Positions 15,099 through 22,240 of a stretch of 29,376 bases of DNA are shown here, piece after piece. The notes below the pieces were generated by a model, which did no database searches, had not been told where the DNA came from, and saw only the letters and a program-made list of their open reading frames with translations. Origin of the DNA: JBBDIO01 sp040880365 (GTDB lineage Bacteria > Chloroflexota > Anaerolineae > Caldilineales > Caldilineaceae); assembly GCA_040880365.1 (NCBI GenBank), contig JBBDIO010000149.1:1-29376 (forward strand), given 5' to 3'. How positions within the stretch are numbered: the first letter of the stretch is position 1; the number at the start of each line of letters is the position of its first letter. Made by a program: the position numbers and the translations under genes.

Positions 15099-16559
15099 AT
15101 GGCAAAGAACCCCAATGCTTCGCGACGCACCTTTCTCAAGACTTCGGCCATGTTTGGGGCCGGGATGGCGCTGGCTGCCTGCGCGCCCGGCGCGCCCGCA
15201 CCGGCTGCCCCCGCAGCCACCAGCGCACCGGCAGGTGAAGCCGCTGTCCCGCCCTCTGACCTTTGGTTTGATGTCGCACCCGAAGCCCTGAATCCGTTGG
15301 GCCTGGAAGCGGGCACGCCGGTCGAAGGGATTTTCTTTGAAGGCGGCTATGGCCGCGAATATATTGACCACGCCGCCGATATTTTCCGCGCCTTGCATCC
15401 TGAAAATGAAATGTCGGTTGAAGGCATCCAGCGGCTGGGCGAACAGCTGCGCCCCCGGTTCATCGCCGGCGATCCGCCCGATGTCATCGACAACAGCGGT
15501 GCCGGCAATCTCGATACTACGGGCCTGGTTGCCGAAGAACAACTGGCCGATCTGGCAGCGCTCATGAGCGCCGCCTCGCTGGATACACCCGGCGCCACGT
15601 TTGCCGATACGCTCTTCCCCGGTTCCCAGGCCGACGGTGTATATGACGGACGCCAGCTGCATTTGTCCATCGCCTATACCGTGTTCGGCATCTGGAACAG
15701 CAGCACGCTCATGCAAGAAAATGGCTGGGAAATTCCCGCCACCTGGGATGAGTTCATGGGCCTGTGCGAGACGATCAAAGGCGCAGGCATGAACCCGTGG
15801 ACCTATCAGGGGCGTTTCCCCCAATACATGGTCTTTGGCGTGCTCATGCCCCTCATCTACAAGATTGGCGGCATCCAGCCCATCATCAACATCGACAACC
15901 TGGAAGATGGCGCATGGCAGGACCCGGCAGTGGTGCAGGCCGTGCAACTTATGGCCCAATTGCACGAAAATGAGTTCATCATGCCCGGCACCGAAGGTCT
16001 GACCCATACCGAAGCCCAGGCCGAATGGCTCCAGGGCAATGCGGTCTTCCTGCCCTGCGGCACCTGGCTGGAAAATGAAATGCGCGAGTTGACCCCCGAA
16101 GACTTCAACATGACGGTCCACGCTGTGCCCACCGTCGAAGGCGGCGCAGGCTCGGCAGAAGCCATCTATGCCAATTCCGGCGAAATTTATTTTGTGCCCT
16201 CACAGGCCAAAAATGTAACCGGCGGCATAGAATTTATGCGCTGTATGCTCTCGCGGGAAAGCGCCAAATACTTCGCCCAGAATGTCAGCTCCATCATGCC
16301 TGTCGTGGGCGGCACCGAGGGCATCGAAGTTAGCTCGGCCATGCAATCGGCCCTGGCCGCAGTCGAATCTGCCGGCGACGATATCTTCAACTATCGCTTT
16401 TCCAACTGGTATATCGATCTGAGCGACGGCAGCCGCGACCGCACCGGCGATCTGCTCACCGGGCGCATCAGCTCCGACGAGTTCGTCGAAGCCATGCAAG
16501 AGATCGCCGATCAGGTCAAGAGCGACCCGGATATCCAGAAATACTCTCGGGAAGCCTAG
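15099..16559 (+). CDS. ngcE: NgcE-like N-acetylglucosamine/chitobiose ABC transporter binding lipoprotein
   Basis: This 486-residue class I (SBP_bac_1) binding protein has a combined twin-arginine and lipoprotein signal: SRRTFLK with R9/R10 and a lipobox LAAC with C28, so it should be exported folded and anchored outside the membrane. The body closely follows Streptomyces NgcE: NPLGLEAGTPVE, FEGGYGREY, QLRPRFIAGDPPDVIDNSGA, NPWTYQGRFPQYM, GTEGLTHTEAQAEW, FLPCGTWLENEM and ARNVSS-like AQNVSSIMPVV are all family signatures. NgcE binds GlcNAc and diacetylchitobiose, which points to use of chitin or cell-wall amino sugars. The ATG at 15099 was chosen (TGGAGAA site upstream); longer forms lack the Tat signal at the N-terminus. 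Two permease genes follow. Confidence 0.9.
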   Translation: MAKNPNASRRTFLKTSAMFGAGMALAACAPGAPAPAAPAATSAPAGEAAVPPSDLWFDVAPEALNPLGLEAGTPVEGIFFEGGYGREYIDHAADIFRALHPENEMSVEGIQRLGEQLRPRFIAGDPPDVIDNSGAGNLDTTGLVAEEQLADLAALMSAASLDTPGATFADTLFPGSQADGVYDGRQLHLSIAYTVFGIWNSSTLMQENGWEIPATWDEFMGLCETIKGAGMNPWTYQGRFPQYMVFGVLMPLIYKIGGIQPIINIDNLEDGAWQDPAVVQAVQLMAQLHENEFIMPGTEGLTHTEAQAEWLQGNAVFLPCGTWLENEMRELTPEDFNMTVHAVPTVEGGAGSAEAIYANSGEIYFVPSQAKNVTGGIEFMRCMLSRESAKYFAQNVSSIMPVVGGTEGIEVSSAMQSALAAVESAGDDIFNYRFSNWYIDLSDGSRDRTGDLLTGRISSDEFVEAMQEIADQVKSDPDIQKYSREA

Positions 16560-16627
16560 ACCCGCATTCGCACGTTGACTTGTTGACGTGCGTTTGGTCA
16601 TGGGTGTTTAGTAATGGTATGAAGCAA

Positions 16628-16662
16628 GGATGAGGTTCGCCAATCTCCCGCGAACTTCATCC
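16628..16662 (+). promoter_or_regulatory. Hairpin between binding-protein and permease genes (possible attenuator)
   Basis: A 13-bp stem (16628-16640 with 16650-16662, one G-U) with a 9-base loop lies in the 158-base gap before the first permease gene. It is followed by a C-run and TTT, so it may reduce read-through or protect the binding-protein mRNA. A 7-bp stem (16569-16575 with 16586-16592) and a direct repeat TTGTGACGTTCC (about 16678-16704) are nearby. Confidence 0.5.
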
Positions 16663-16717
16663 TCCCCCCCTTTATCTTTGTGACGTTCCTTTTTGTGACG
16701 TTCCAAGTGGAGTCAGC

Positions 16718-17593
16718 ATGTATCGCAATAAATACCGGCTTATCATTCCCTTCCTCTTGCCGTCGGTAGCCTTGTATGTCACCTTTGTGCTCTATCCCTA
16801 TTTCCAGGCGATGTATATCAGCCTGACCCGTTGGCGCGGGCTTAGCCCCAACGCCGAATTTATCGGGCTGGAAAACTTTCAACGCATGGTGACCGATGAT
16901 CGGTTCTGGAACGCATTACAGAACAATCTGCGCTTTTTGGCGACCCTGCCGCTTATCACCATTGCGATTTCGCTCTTCTTCGCCTTTCTGATGACGCAAG
17001 GTGTGCGCGGCGCGAAATTCTATCGCATCACCTTTTTCTTCCCCCAGGTCATGTCGATTGTCGCCATCGGTGTGCTGTGGAGTTTTGTCTATCACCCCAT
17101 CATGGGCATTCTGAATTCGTTCTTGCGTCTGTTGGGCGTGGAGACTCCACCCGTGTGGTTGGGCAATCCCGAAACGGCATTGGGCGCGCTGGGCGCAGTG
17201 GTCATCTGGCAGGGCATCGGCTTTATCATGATCCTGTTCATTGCGGGCATGGAATCGATCCCGCCCACCTTCTATGAAGCTGCGGAGATGGATGGGGCCA
17301 ATCGGTGGACCATTTTCTGGAAGATCACGCTGCCCCTGTTGTGGGATACAGTCCGTACTGCGCTCATCTTCCTGGCGATTGGTGCAGTCGATATGTTTGC
17401 GATTGTCCAGACCATGACCCAGGGCGGTCCCAGTCGTTCGACCGAAGTGCTGGCCTCCTACTTGTATGATACTGCGTTCCTGGCGAGTCGTTTTGGCTAT
17501 GCCACCGCCATTGCCGTCTTTATGTTCCTGATGGTGCTGGTGCTGTCCATTATTCTTATGCGTCTGACCCGGCGCGAGTCGTTGGAATATTAG
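16718..17593 (+). CDS. ngcF: ABC sugar transporter permease (NgcF-like, MalF class)
   Basis: This 291-residue integral membrane protein has six predicted helices of the BPD_transp_1 (MalF/UgpA) type, beginning RLIIPFLLPSVALYVTFVLYP. The cytoplasmic EAA loop that docks the ATPase is at 187-206: EAAEMDGANRWTIFWKITLP. GGPSRSTEVLASYLYDTAF in the last third is also typical of MalF-class permeases. The ATG at 16718 has a GTGGAG site. It forms a heterodimer with the next gene's product, 18 bases downstream. The Ngc naming rests on the binding protein. Confidence 0.88.
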   Translation: MYRNKYRLIIPFLLPSVALYVTFVLYPYFQAMYISLTRWRGLSPNAEFIGLENFQRMVTDDRFWNALQNNLRFLATLPLITIAISLFFAFLMTQGVRGAKFYRITFFFPQVMSIVAIGVLWSFVYHPIMGILNSFLRLLGVETPPVWLGNPETALGALGAVVIWQGIGFIMILFIAGMESIPPTFYEAAEMDGANRWTIFWKITLPLLWDTVRTALIFLAIGAVDMFAIVQTMTQGGPSRSTEVLASYLYDTAFLASRFGYATAIAVFMFLMVLVLSIILMRLTRRESLEY

Positions 17594-17611
17594 AATTTCT
17601 GGAGGTTCTCG

Positions 17612-18511
17612 ATGGCGACTGAAACCATTCCCAATGCGACTGCGCAAGCGCCGGCCACCCAACGGGGCGCCGACTTTAGTCTGAGCGCGTTCCTCACCCG
17701 TGTGCTGATCCAGACCATTCTGGTGGCATGGGCGATCATTGTGATCTTCCCCATGCTGTGGCTGCTCTATTCGTCGTTCAAAACCGATCAGGAGATCTTT
17801 TTCAATCCCTGGTCCATGCCCGAAGCATTGCAATGGGCCAATTTTGAGCGTGCGTGGGTCAGCGCACACATCGGCGAATACTTCTTAAACAGTCTGCTTA
17901 TTGTAATTCCGGGGCTGTTTATCACCCTGTTGCTTTCTGCCATGACCGCCTATGTGCTGGCGCGTTTTCCCTTTCCGCTCAATCGCTTTTTCTTCTATCT
18001 CTTTCTTTCGGGCATGTTGTTTCCCGTCTTTTTGGCGCTGGTGCCGCTCTTTTTCCTGGTGCGCAATCTGGACATGCTCAATACCTATCACGGGCTCGTG
18101 CTGGTCTATGTGGCCTATTCGCTGCCCTTCAGCGTCTTCTTCCTCACCGGCTTTTTCAAGACGCTGCCTTCCGAATTGCACGAAGCCGCCATCATCGACG
18201 GGGCCAATCAATATCAGGTATTCTTCCGGGTGATGTTGCCTTTGGCCCAGGCGGGCTTGCTGAGCATCGGCATCTTCAACTTTCTGGGCATGTGGAATCA
18301 GTATATTCTGCCCCTGGTGCTCATGTCGGACCCCACGCGCTATGTGCTCACCCAGGGCCTGGCCTATATGCTGCATCAGCAATATTACATGAACGACTGG
18401 AGCGGGCTTTTCGCCGCAGTCACCATCATCATGGTGCCCACGCTGCTGGTTTATGTGATTTTCCAGGGCCAGATCCAAAAGGGCATCACGGTCGGCGCGC
18501 TCAAATCCTAG
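17612..18511 (+). CDS. ngcG: ABC sugar transporter permease (NgcG-like, MalG class)
   Basis: This 299-residue permease has six helices after a polar N-terminal stretch of about 25 residues. The EAA loop is at 191-210: EAAIIDGANQYQVFFRVMLP. The sequence MLWLLYSSFKTDQEIFFNPW near residues 48-67 is the usual start of the periplasmic loop in MalG-class subunits. A strong GGAGG site lies about 10 bases upstream. The gene ends the transport operon; a 10-bp hairpin follows at 18596. No ATPase gene is present, so a shared ATPase of the MsiK/MsmK type is the likely energiser (inference from family precedent). Confidence 0.88.
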   Translation: MATETIPNATAQAPATQRGADFSLSAFLTRVLIQTILVAWAIIVIFPMLWLLYSSFKTDQEIFFNPWSMPEALQWANFERAWVSAHIGEYFLNSLLIVIPGLFITLLLSAMTAYVLARFPFPLNRFFFYLFLSGMLFPVFLALVPLFFLVRNLDMLNTYHGLVLVYVAYSLPFSVFFLTGFFKTLPSELHEAAIIDGANQYQVFFRVMLPLAQAGLLSIGIFNFLGMWNQYILPLVLMSDPTRYVLTQGLAYMLHQQYYMNDWSGLFAAVTIIMVPTLLVYVIFQGQIQKGITVGALKS

Positions 18512-18587
18512 CCACACAGAGCATCTATCTGGATTAGCGGTCAAGAAATTTTCTGAAAACATAATAGATTGCCGTCTTCAAACAGGA

Positions 18588-18620
18588 TATAATAGCAGCC
18601 GGAGCAGATCGCTCCGGCTG
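18588..18620 (+). promoter_or_regulatory. TATAAT hexamer and perfect 10-bp hairpin between transport operon and cassette
   Basis: TATAAT at 18588-18593 is immediately followed by a perfect 10-bp stem (18596-18605 with 18611-18620, 5-base loop). The hairpin is followed by TGTTGT rather than a T-tract. It may end the permease operon, or form the 5' end of the transcript for the following small genes; no good -35 is seen. Confidence 0.45.
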
Positions 18621-18678
18621 TGTTGTATACTCGCACTGAGGATCAAGATATCTCAGGCTTTGGCAAGTAGGAATCGGA

Positions 18679-19023
18679 TTGAAGCAGCTTCCAAATCATC
18701 AGAATGCGTTAATTCCAAAACCCAAAATTGTCGAATATCTCTTGTCGGAAGCGAACTCGGGAGGAAAATCCGCATTTTTTGTTCGTTTCGGTTTTTCTGA
18801 AGGGGATTGGATTCGTCTTTATGATGCACTATTAGAACATGCAAAAGTATCCCAGTTGGTGAAATCTGAGCAGTCTGTATTTGGGACCCGATATGTTGTG
18901 GAAGGTCCTCTGGCAACACCCAGTGGACGCTTACCCTGGTTGCGCAGTGTGTGGTTTATATCGAAGGGTGAAGCTGTTCCACGACTGGTGACTGCATATC
19001 CTATCCGTAGAGAAGTCCAATAA
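18679..19023 (+). CDS. DUF6883-like small protein
   Basis: This 114-residue protein starts with TTG at 18679, preceded by AGGAA 5-6 bases upstream. The layout matches proteins annotated as DUF6883: an opening LPNHQNALIPKPKIVEYLLS, a central GKSAFFVRFGFSEGDWIRLYDALLEHA and a closing FGTRYVVEGPLATPSGR...RSVWFISKGEAVPRLVTAYP. The final segment resembles the ends of small toxin-type or phage-encoded domains. Members are usually paired with a small partner gene, here the DUF4926-like protein 26 bases downstream. Molecular function is not established. Its GC content is about 42% over 180 bases that I counted by hand, against about 62% in a sample of the permease gene at 19844-20812, which suggests acquisition by transfer. 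Confidence 0.75.
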   Translation: MKQLPNHQNALIPKPKIVEYLLSEANSGGKSAFFVRFGFSEGDWIRLYDALLEHAKVSQLVKSEQSVFGTRYVVEGPLATPSGRLPWLRSVWFISKGEAVPRLVTAYPIRREVQ

Positions 19024-19049
19024 AAAGCTGATAAAAAAATGGAGATACT

Positions 19050-19271
19050 ATGATCAAAGAGCATGATCGGGTCGTATTAACTGTAGATTTGCCCGAACAC
19101 AAATTGTACGCTGGGGATGTTGGCGTAGTCGTCATGATTCATGGCGCAGATCAAGGCTATGAATTGGAGATCATCGCCGTAGATGGTCATACGCTGGATG
19201 TAATCACAGTAGACGCGACGCAGGTGCGTCCGGTGACCGAGCGCGAAATCGTACACGCACGGATGCTCTAG
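19050..19271 (+). CDS. DUF4926-like small protein
   Basis: This 73-residue protein has the compact beta-rich pattern of DUF4926: an opening IKEHDRVVLTVDLPEHKLYAGDVG (short SH3-like strands), the turn VVVMIHG and the strand YELEIIAVDGHTLDVITVDATQVRP. DUF4926 genes are commonly found beside DUF6883 genes, as here, and the small acidic partner could act as an antitoxin or immunity-like protein; that role is inference. The ATG is preceded by TGGAG. The NUDIX-like gene starts 7 bases after its stop, so the three are probably one operon. Confidence 0.78.
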   Translation: MIKEHDRVVLTVDLPEHKLYAGDVGVVVMIHGADQGYELEIIAVDGHTLDVITVDATQVRPVTEREIVHARML

Positions 19272-19278
19272 ACAACGA

Positions 19279-19755
19279 ATGAGCCGGGACGAAATGACCA
19301 CATGGGATGGCAAAGCAATTAGCGCTGAATCTCCCCACGGTGCGACGATTGTTGTTTATCGTCGCAAAGGAACTGACTACAAAAAAGATGACTACGAGTT
19401 TCTGATTCTACATCGTGCCCAGGCTGCCGAAGCCAATGGAGATTGGGCCTGGACACCGCCCTCGGGCGCGCGTTATCCAGGTGAAATGATTGATGATTGT
19501 GCAAGACGTGAATTGTGGGAAGAGACCGGGCTAGAGTTGTGCATTCAGCCTGTAGGGCAGCCGGACCAGGCATGGGCGACTTACTGTGCAGAAGCATCTC
19601 CCGAGGCGATAATCACTCTGGATGAAGAACACGATATGTTTGCCTGGATTCCCGCCATTGTTGCCGTCGCTACGTGTTTGCCTGCATTTGTGGGCGCCCA
19701 GATTACCCATGTGGTACAAGATTTGTCATTGACGTACCCTCCTCAATCTTCCTAA
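19279..19755 (+). CDS. NUDIX hydrolase
   Basis: This 158-residue protein contains a complete Nudix box at residues 63-85, G-x5-E-x7-REL-x-EE-x-GL, with E69, R77, E78, E81 and E82 in place for metal binding and hydrolysis of a nucleoside diphosphate linked to another group. The upstream segment ATIVVYRRKG...YEFLILHRA and the WTPPSGA loop are usual for the fold. Substrate cannot be predicted. The ATG at 19279 lies 7 bases after the DUF4926-like gene without its own strong ribosome site, suggesting translational coupling; an ATG five codons later is possible. Confidence 0.88.
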   Translation: MSRDEMTTWDGKAISAESPHGATIVVYRRKGTDYKKDDYEFLILHRAQAAEANGDWAWTPPSGARYPGEMIDDCARRELWEETGLELCIQPVGQPDQAWATYCAEASPEAIITLDEEHDMFAWIPAIVAVATCLPAFVGAQITHVVQDLSLTYPPQSS

Positions 19756-19843
19756 ACCCCTCCCCGATTTTTTACAAACCACGCCCGTGGATGTAGATTG
19801 TGCAGAATGATTGTTCTTAATCGCACAAATACATGGGTGTCTT

Positions 19844-20812
19844 ATGGAAATTTTTGATATTATTCGCGTCAACCTGCTTTCGCCAATGGTGTTGGCATTT
19901 TTGCTGGGCATAGTGGCTGTGCTGGTGCGCAGCGATCTGCGCATCCCCGAACAGGTTTATACCATTATCTCCATCTACCTGCTCTTTGCGATTGGGCTAA
20001 AGGGCGGATTTGATCTCGCAACGTCGCCGCTGAGCGGTTTTGGAGGGGCGGCGTTGGTGGCGATTGGGCTGGGTGTGGGGATCGTCGTGTGGAGCTATCT
20101 GCTGTTGCGCGGTGGGGGTGGCTTTTCGCCCGCCGACGCTGCGGCCGTAGCGATCCACTTTGGTGGGGTTTCGGCGGTCACGCTCAGTGCCTGTGTCACC
20201 TTTCTGGCCGAAGTGCAGGAACCGTTCGAGGGCTTTATGCCCGCGCTCTATGTGATTATGGAGATTCCGGCGGTGGCGGTGGGGTTGCTGATTGCCGGTT
20301 CGACCGTGGGCCGTGTGCGGCAATCGCCAGTGGATGTGTTGCGCTCGGCGCTCAGTGGCAAAAGCTTCATGTTGCTAGGCGGCGGGGTGATCATCGGCTA
20401 TATTTCGGGCGAACTGGGCGAACGCCAGGTGGGCGCGTTTTTTGTGGATCTCTTCCCCGGCATGTTGACCCTTTTCCTGCTAGAGATGGGCACGCTGGTG
20501 GGCAAGCGTCTGGGCGATTTGCGCCACGCCGGCGTGTTTCTCATCGTGTTTGGGCTGGTGATGCCCCTGTTGCATGGATTGCTGGGCGTGTATCTGGGCG
20601 ATCTGGTGGGCCTTTCGGCAGGCGGCAGCATGATCATGGGCACACTCGCCGCCAGCGCCTCCTACATCACCGCGCCCGCGGTGGTGGGCCAAAACATTCC
20701 CAAGGCCAACCCCGGCTACTATCTCACCGCGGCATTGGTGATCACGTTCCCGTTTAATCTTACGCTGGGGCTGCCCTTATACTATCAGGCCGCGCTGTGG
20801 CTAGCGGGGTGA
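19844..20812 (+). CDS. sbtA: SbtA-like sodium-dependent bicarbonate transporter family permease
   Basis: This 322-residue membrane protein belongs to the SbtA (DUF897) family, first known for Na+/HCO3- symport in cyanobacteria. Family signatures include the opening NLLSPMVLAFLLGIVAVLVRSDLRIPEQV, LLFAIGLKGG, the HFGGVSAVTLSACVTFL helix, and ASASYITAPAVVGQNIPKANPGYYLTAALVITFPFN near the end. About ten helices in two inverted halves are predicted. It is somewhat shorter than cyanobacterial SbtA (about 370), mainly in the cytoplasmic loop. The start at ATG 19844 was chosen over a TTG at 19811. No PII-like SbtB gene is adjacent, so the usual regulator is missing locally. In non-photosynthetic bacteria the substrate is not confirmed. 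Confidence 0.87.
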   Translation: MEIFDIIRVNLLSPMVLAFLLGIVAVLVRSDLRIPEQVYTIISIYLLFAIGLKGGFDLATSPLSGFGGAALVAIGLGVGIVVWSYLLLRGGGGFSPADAAAVAIHFGGVSAVTLSACVTFLAEVQEPFEGFMPALYVIMEIPAVAVGLLIAGSTVGRVRQSPVDVLRSALSGKSFMLLGGGVIIGYISGELGERQVGAFFVDLFPGMLTLFLLEMGTLVGKRLGDLRHAGVFLIVFGLVMPLLHGLLGVYLGDLVGLSAGGSMIMGTLAASASYITAPAVVGQNIPKANPGYYLTAALVITFPFNLTLGLPLYYQAALWLAG

Positions 20813-20881
20813 TAGTATGTGCGGTTGTCATTGGGTAGTTTGCTCATACGGGGTGGTTAAGGCTCTAAAAATTGGGACTTG

Positions 20882-22054
20882 CTATCCTGCACATGCAACC
20901 CCTTCATTTTTGATTTCCGCTAGACGTACAGAAGCAATACCATTGATACGCTCCATGTCGTCTACCGAACTGAATGGGCGAAGTCCAAGAATCTGACCCG
21001 CTCGATCTTCATCAATGTGGAGGATAAGCTTCAATTCCTCAAAGGATGCCGTGTTGATGTTGACGCAATTGGTTGGAAGCCCGCTATCTGTTGACTGAGC
21101 AGAAGCCGTATTTGAATCTACACTACTATTTTGTGTAGGTTCTTCGTTATTTTCTGGTGGAGCGGCCGGTCGCGATATGATCTGCTCAGGTCCTCCAGGC
21201 GGTGGCGGCGGTTCCCAGGCGGTGGGCAGATCCGCAGGCGCGCCCGTGACCGCCGCGGCGGCAATCCAGTCACCGCTCACCATAACATACCACGCGCCGG
21301 TAGAGTTGCGCCCCACCACAGTAACCTGCTCGCCCTGGGGCATGAAATAGGCTCGGCGATAATTGGTGCCCGGCCCGCGATAGATCTGCGTATCCACGCG
21401 CACAGTGACCTGCCCATGCGGGATTTCCGGCACCGGGATAACCGCCACGGTTTCAATTTCGTCAACGTCCGTCGCGTGAGACTCGGTCGCGTCAGACTCG
21501 GTCGGCTCAATCAGGGTCGCGCTATCTTCGGCACGGTCGGCGGCTTCACCGTCTGTTTCGCGCCCCGGCACAGTTTCTGCGGTGCCGCTCTCGCTCTCCA
21601 GAGGAATGACCAGGAATGCGGCAATCCACACGTCAGGCTCCACCATATACCAGTTACAGCCGGGATTACAGGCCAAAACTGTAAACCGGTCACCCGCGGC
21701 AGCCACCTTCACCACGCGAAATGCGCTATTTGGCCCGGCGCGCAAATTGGTGGGAAAGCGCACTTCCACTTCCAGGGGTTGGCCCGTGGTAGGTGGGATT
21801 TCACCCTGTTCAGTAATCACAGGCGGCTGGGCAATGATACTCGTGGTACTCGTGACTGTGGCTGTCACGGGCGTTGCCACTGTCGTTGTGACTGGGGACG
21901 TCGTTGTGACAGGTATAGTTGTGGCAGGTGTGGTGGCAACCGGCGTCGTTGTGGCGCGCGTGGGCACAACGGGAACAGGCCCGCCTGCCCACGCGGCGCG
22001 TCCAAAACCAAATAGCAGCAGGAACGCAAGCAACAGAATTGCCGAAAGTTTCAT
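20882..22054 (-). CDS. Secreted double-SH3b protein with C-terminal ComEA-like helix-hairpin-helix
   Basis: This 390-residue protein has a signal peptide (MKLSAILLLAFLLLFGFGRA, cleavage near AWA-23), then a Thr/Val/Pro-rich stretch (32-74). Two bacterial SH3 domains follow, about 95-150 (TNLRAGPNSAFRVVKV, WIAAFLVI) and 212-268 (IYRGPGTNYRRAYFMPQG, WIAAAAV); the first has a C129/C133 pair. A Pro/Asn-rich linker leads to a helix-hairpin-helix domain at about 331-386: VNINTASFEELKLILHI...RAGQILGLRPF...INGIASVRLAEIK, the pattern of ComEA, which binds incoming double-stranded DNA outside the membrane. Together this suggests a wall-bound DNA-binding protein (inference). No competence genes are adjacent. 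Confidence 0.86.
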   Translation of the reverse strand: MKLSAILLLAFLLLFGFGRAAWAGGPVPVVPTRATTTPVATTPATTIPVTTTSPVTTTVATPVTATVTSTTSIIAQPPVITEQGEIPPTTGQPLEVEVRFPTNLRAGPNSAFRVVKVAAAGDRFTVLACNPGCNWYMVEPDVWIAAFLVIPLESESGTAETVPGRETDGEAADRAEDSATLIEPTESDATESHATDVDEIETVAVIPVPEIPHGQVTVRVDTQIYRGPGTNYRRAYFMPQGEQVTVVGRNSTGAWYVMVSGDWIAAAAVTGAPADLPTAWEPPPPPGGPEQIISRPAAPPENNEEPTQNSSVDSNTASAQSTDSGLPTNCVNINTASFEELKLILHIDEDRAGQILGLRPFSSVDDMERINGIASVRLAEIKNEGVACAG

Positions 22055-22240
22055 AAACGTATTTACATATCCATGATGATTTGACGCCCAATATCATGCC
22101 CGCGGATGGCGTGGCGCGCTTTGCGCATCATAGCAAAGTCCGGGCACGCTGTCCATCTGTGAACCACGCGCCCGGAGTGTGGGGTGCAGGGAACTGCCAG
22201 ACGCTGTCAGACGCTGCCAGACACGTGGATAGGTCCAGTC

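Noticed and set aside
22139..22176. 7-bp stem after the YWTD gene as a terminator
   Set aside because: The stem is short, the loop is 24 bases and there is no T-tract on the minus strand.
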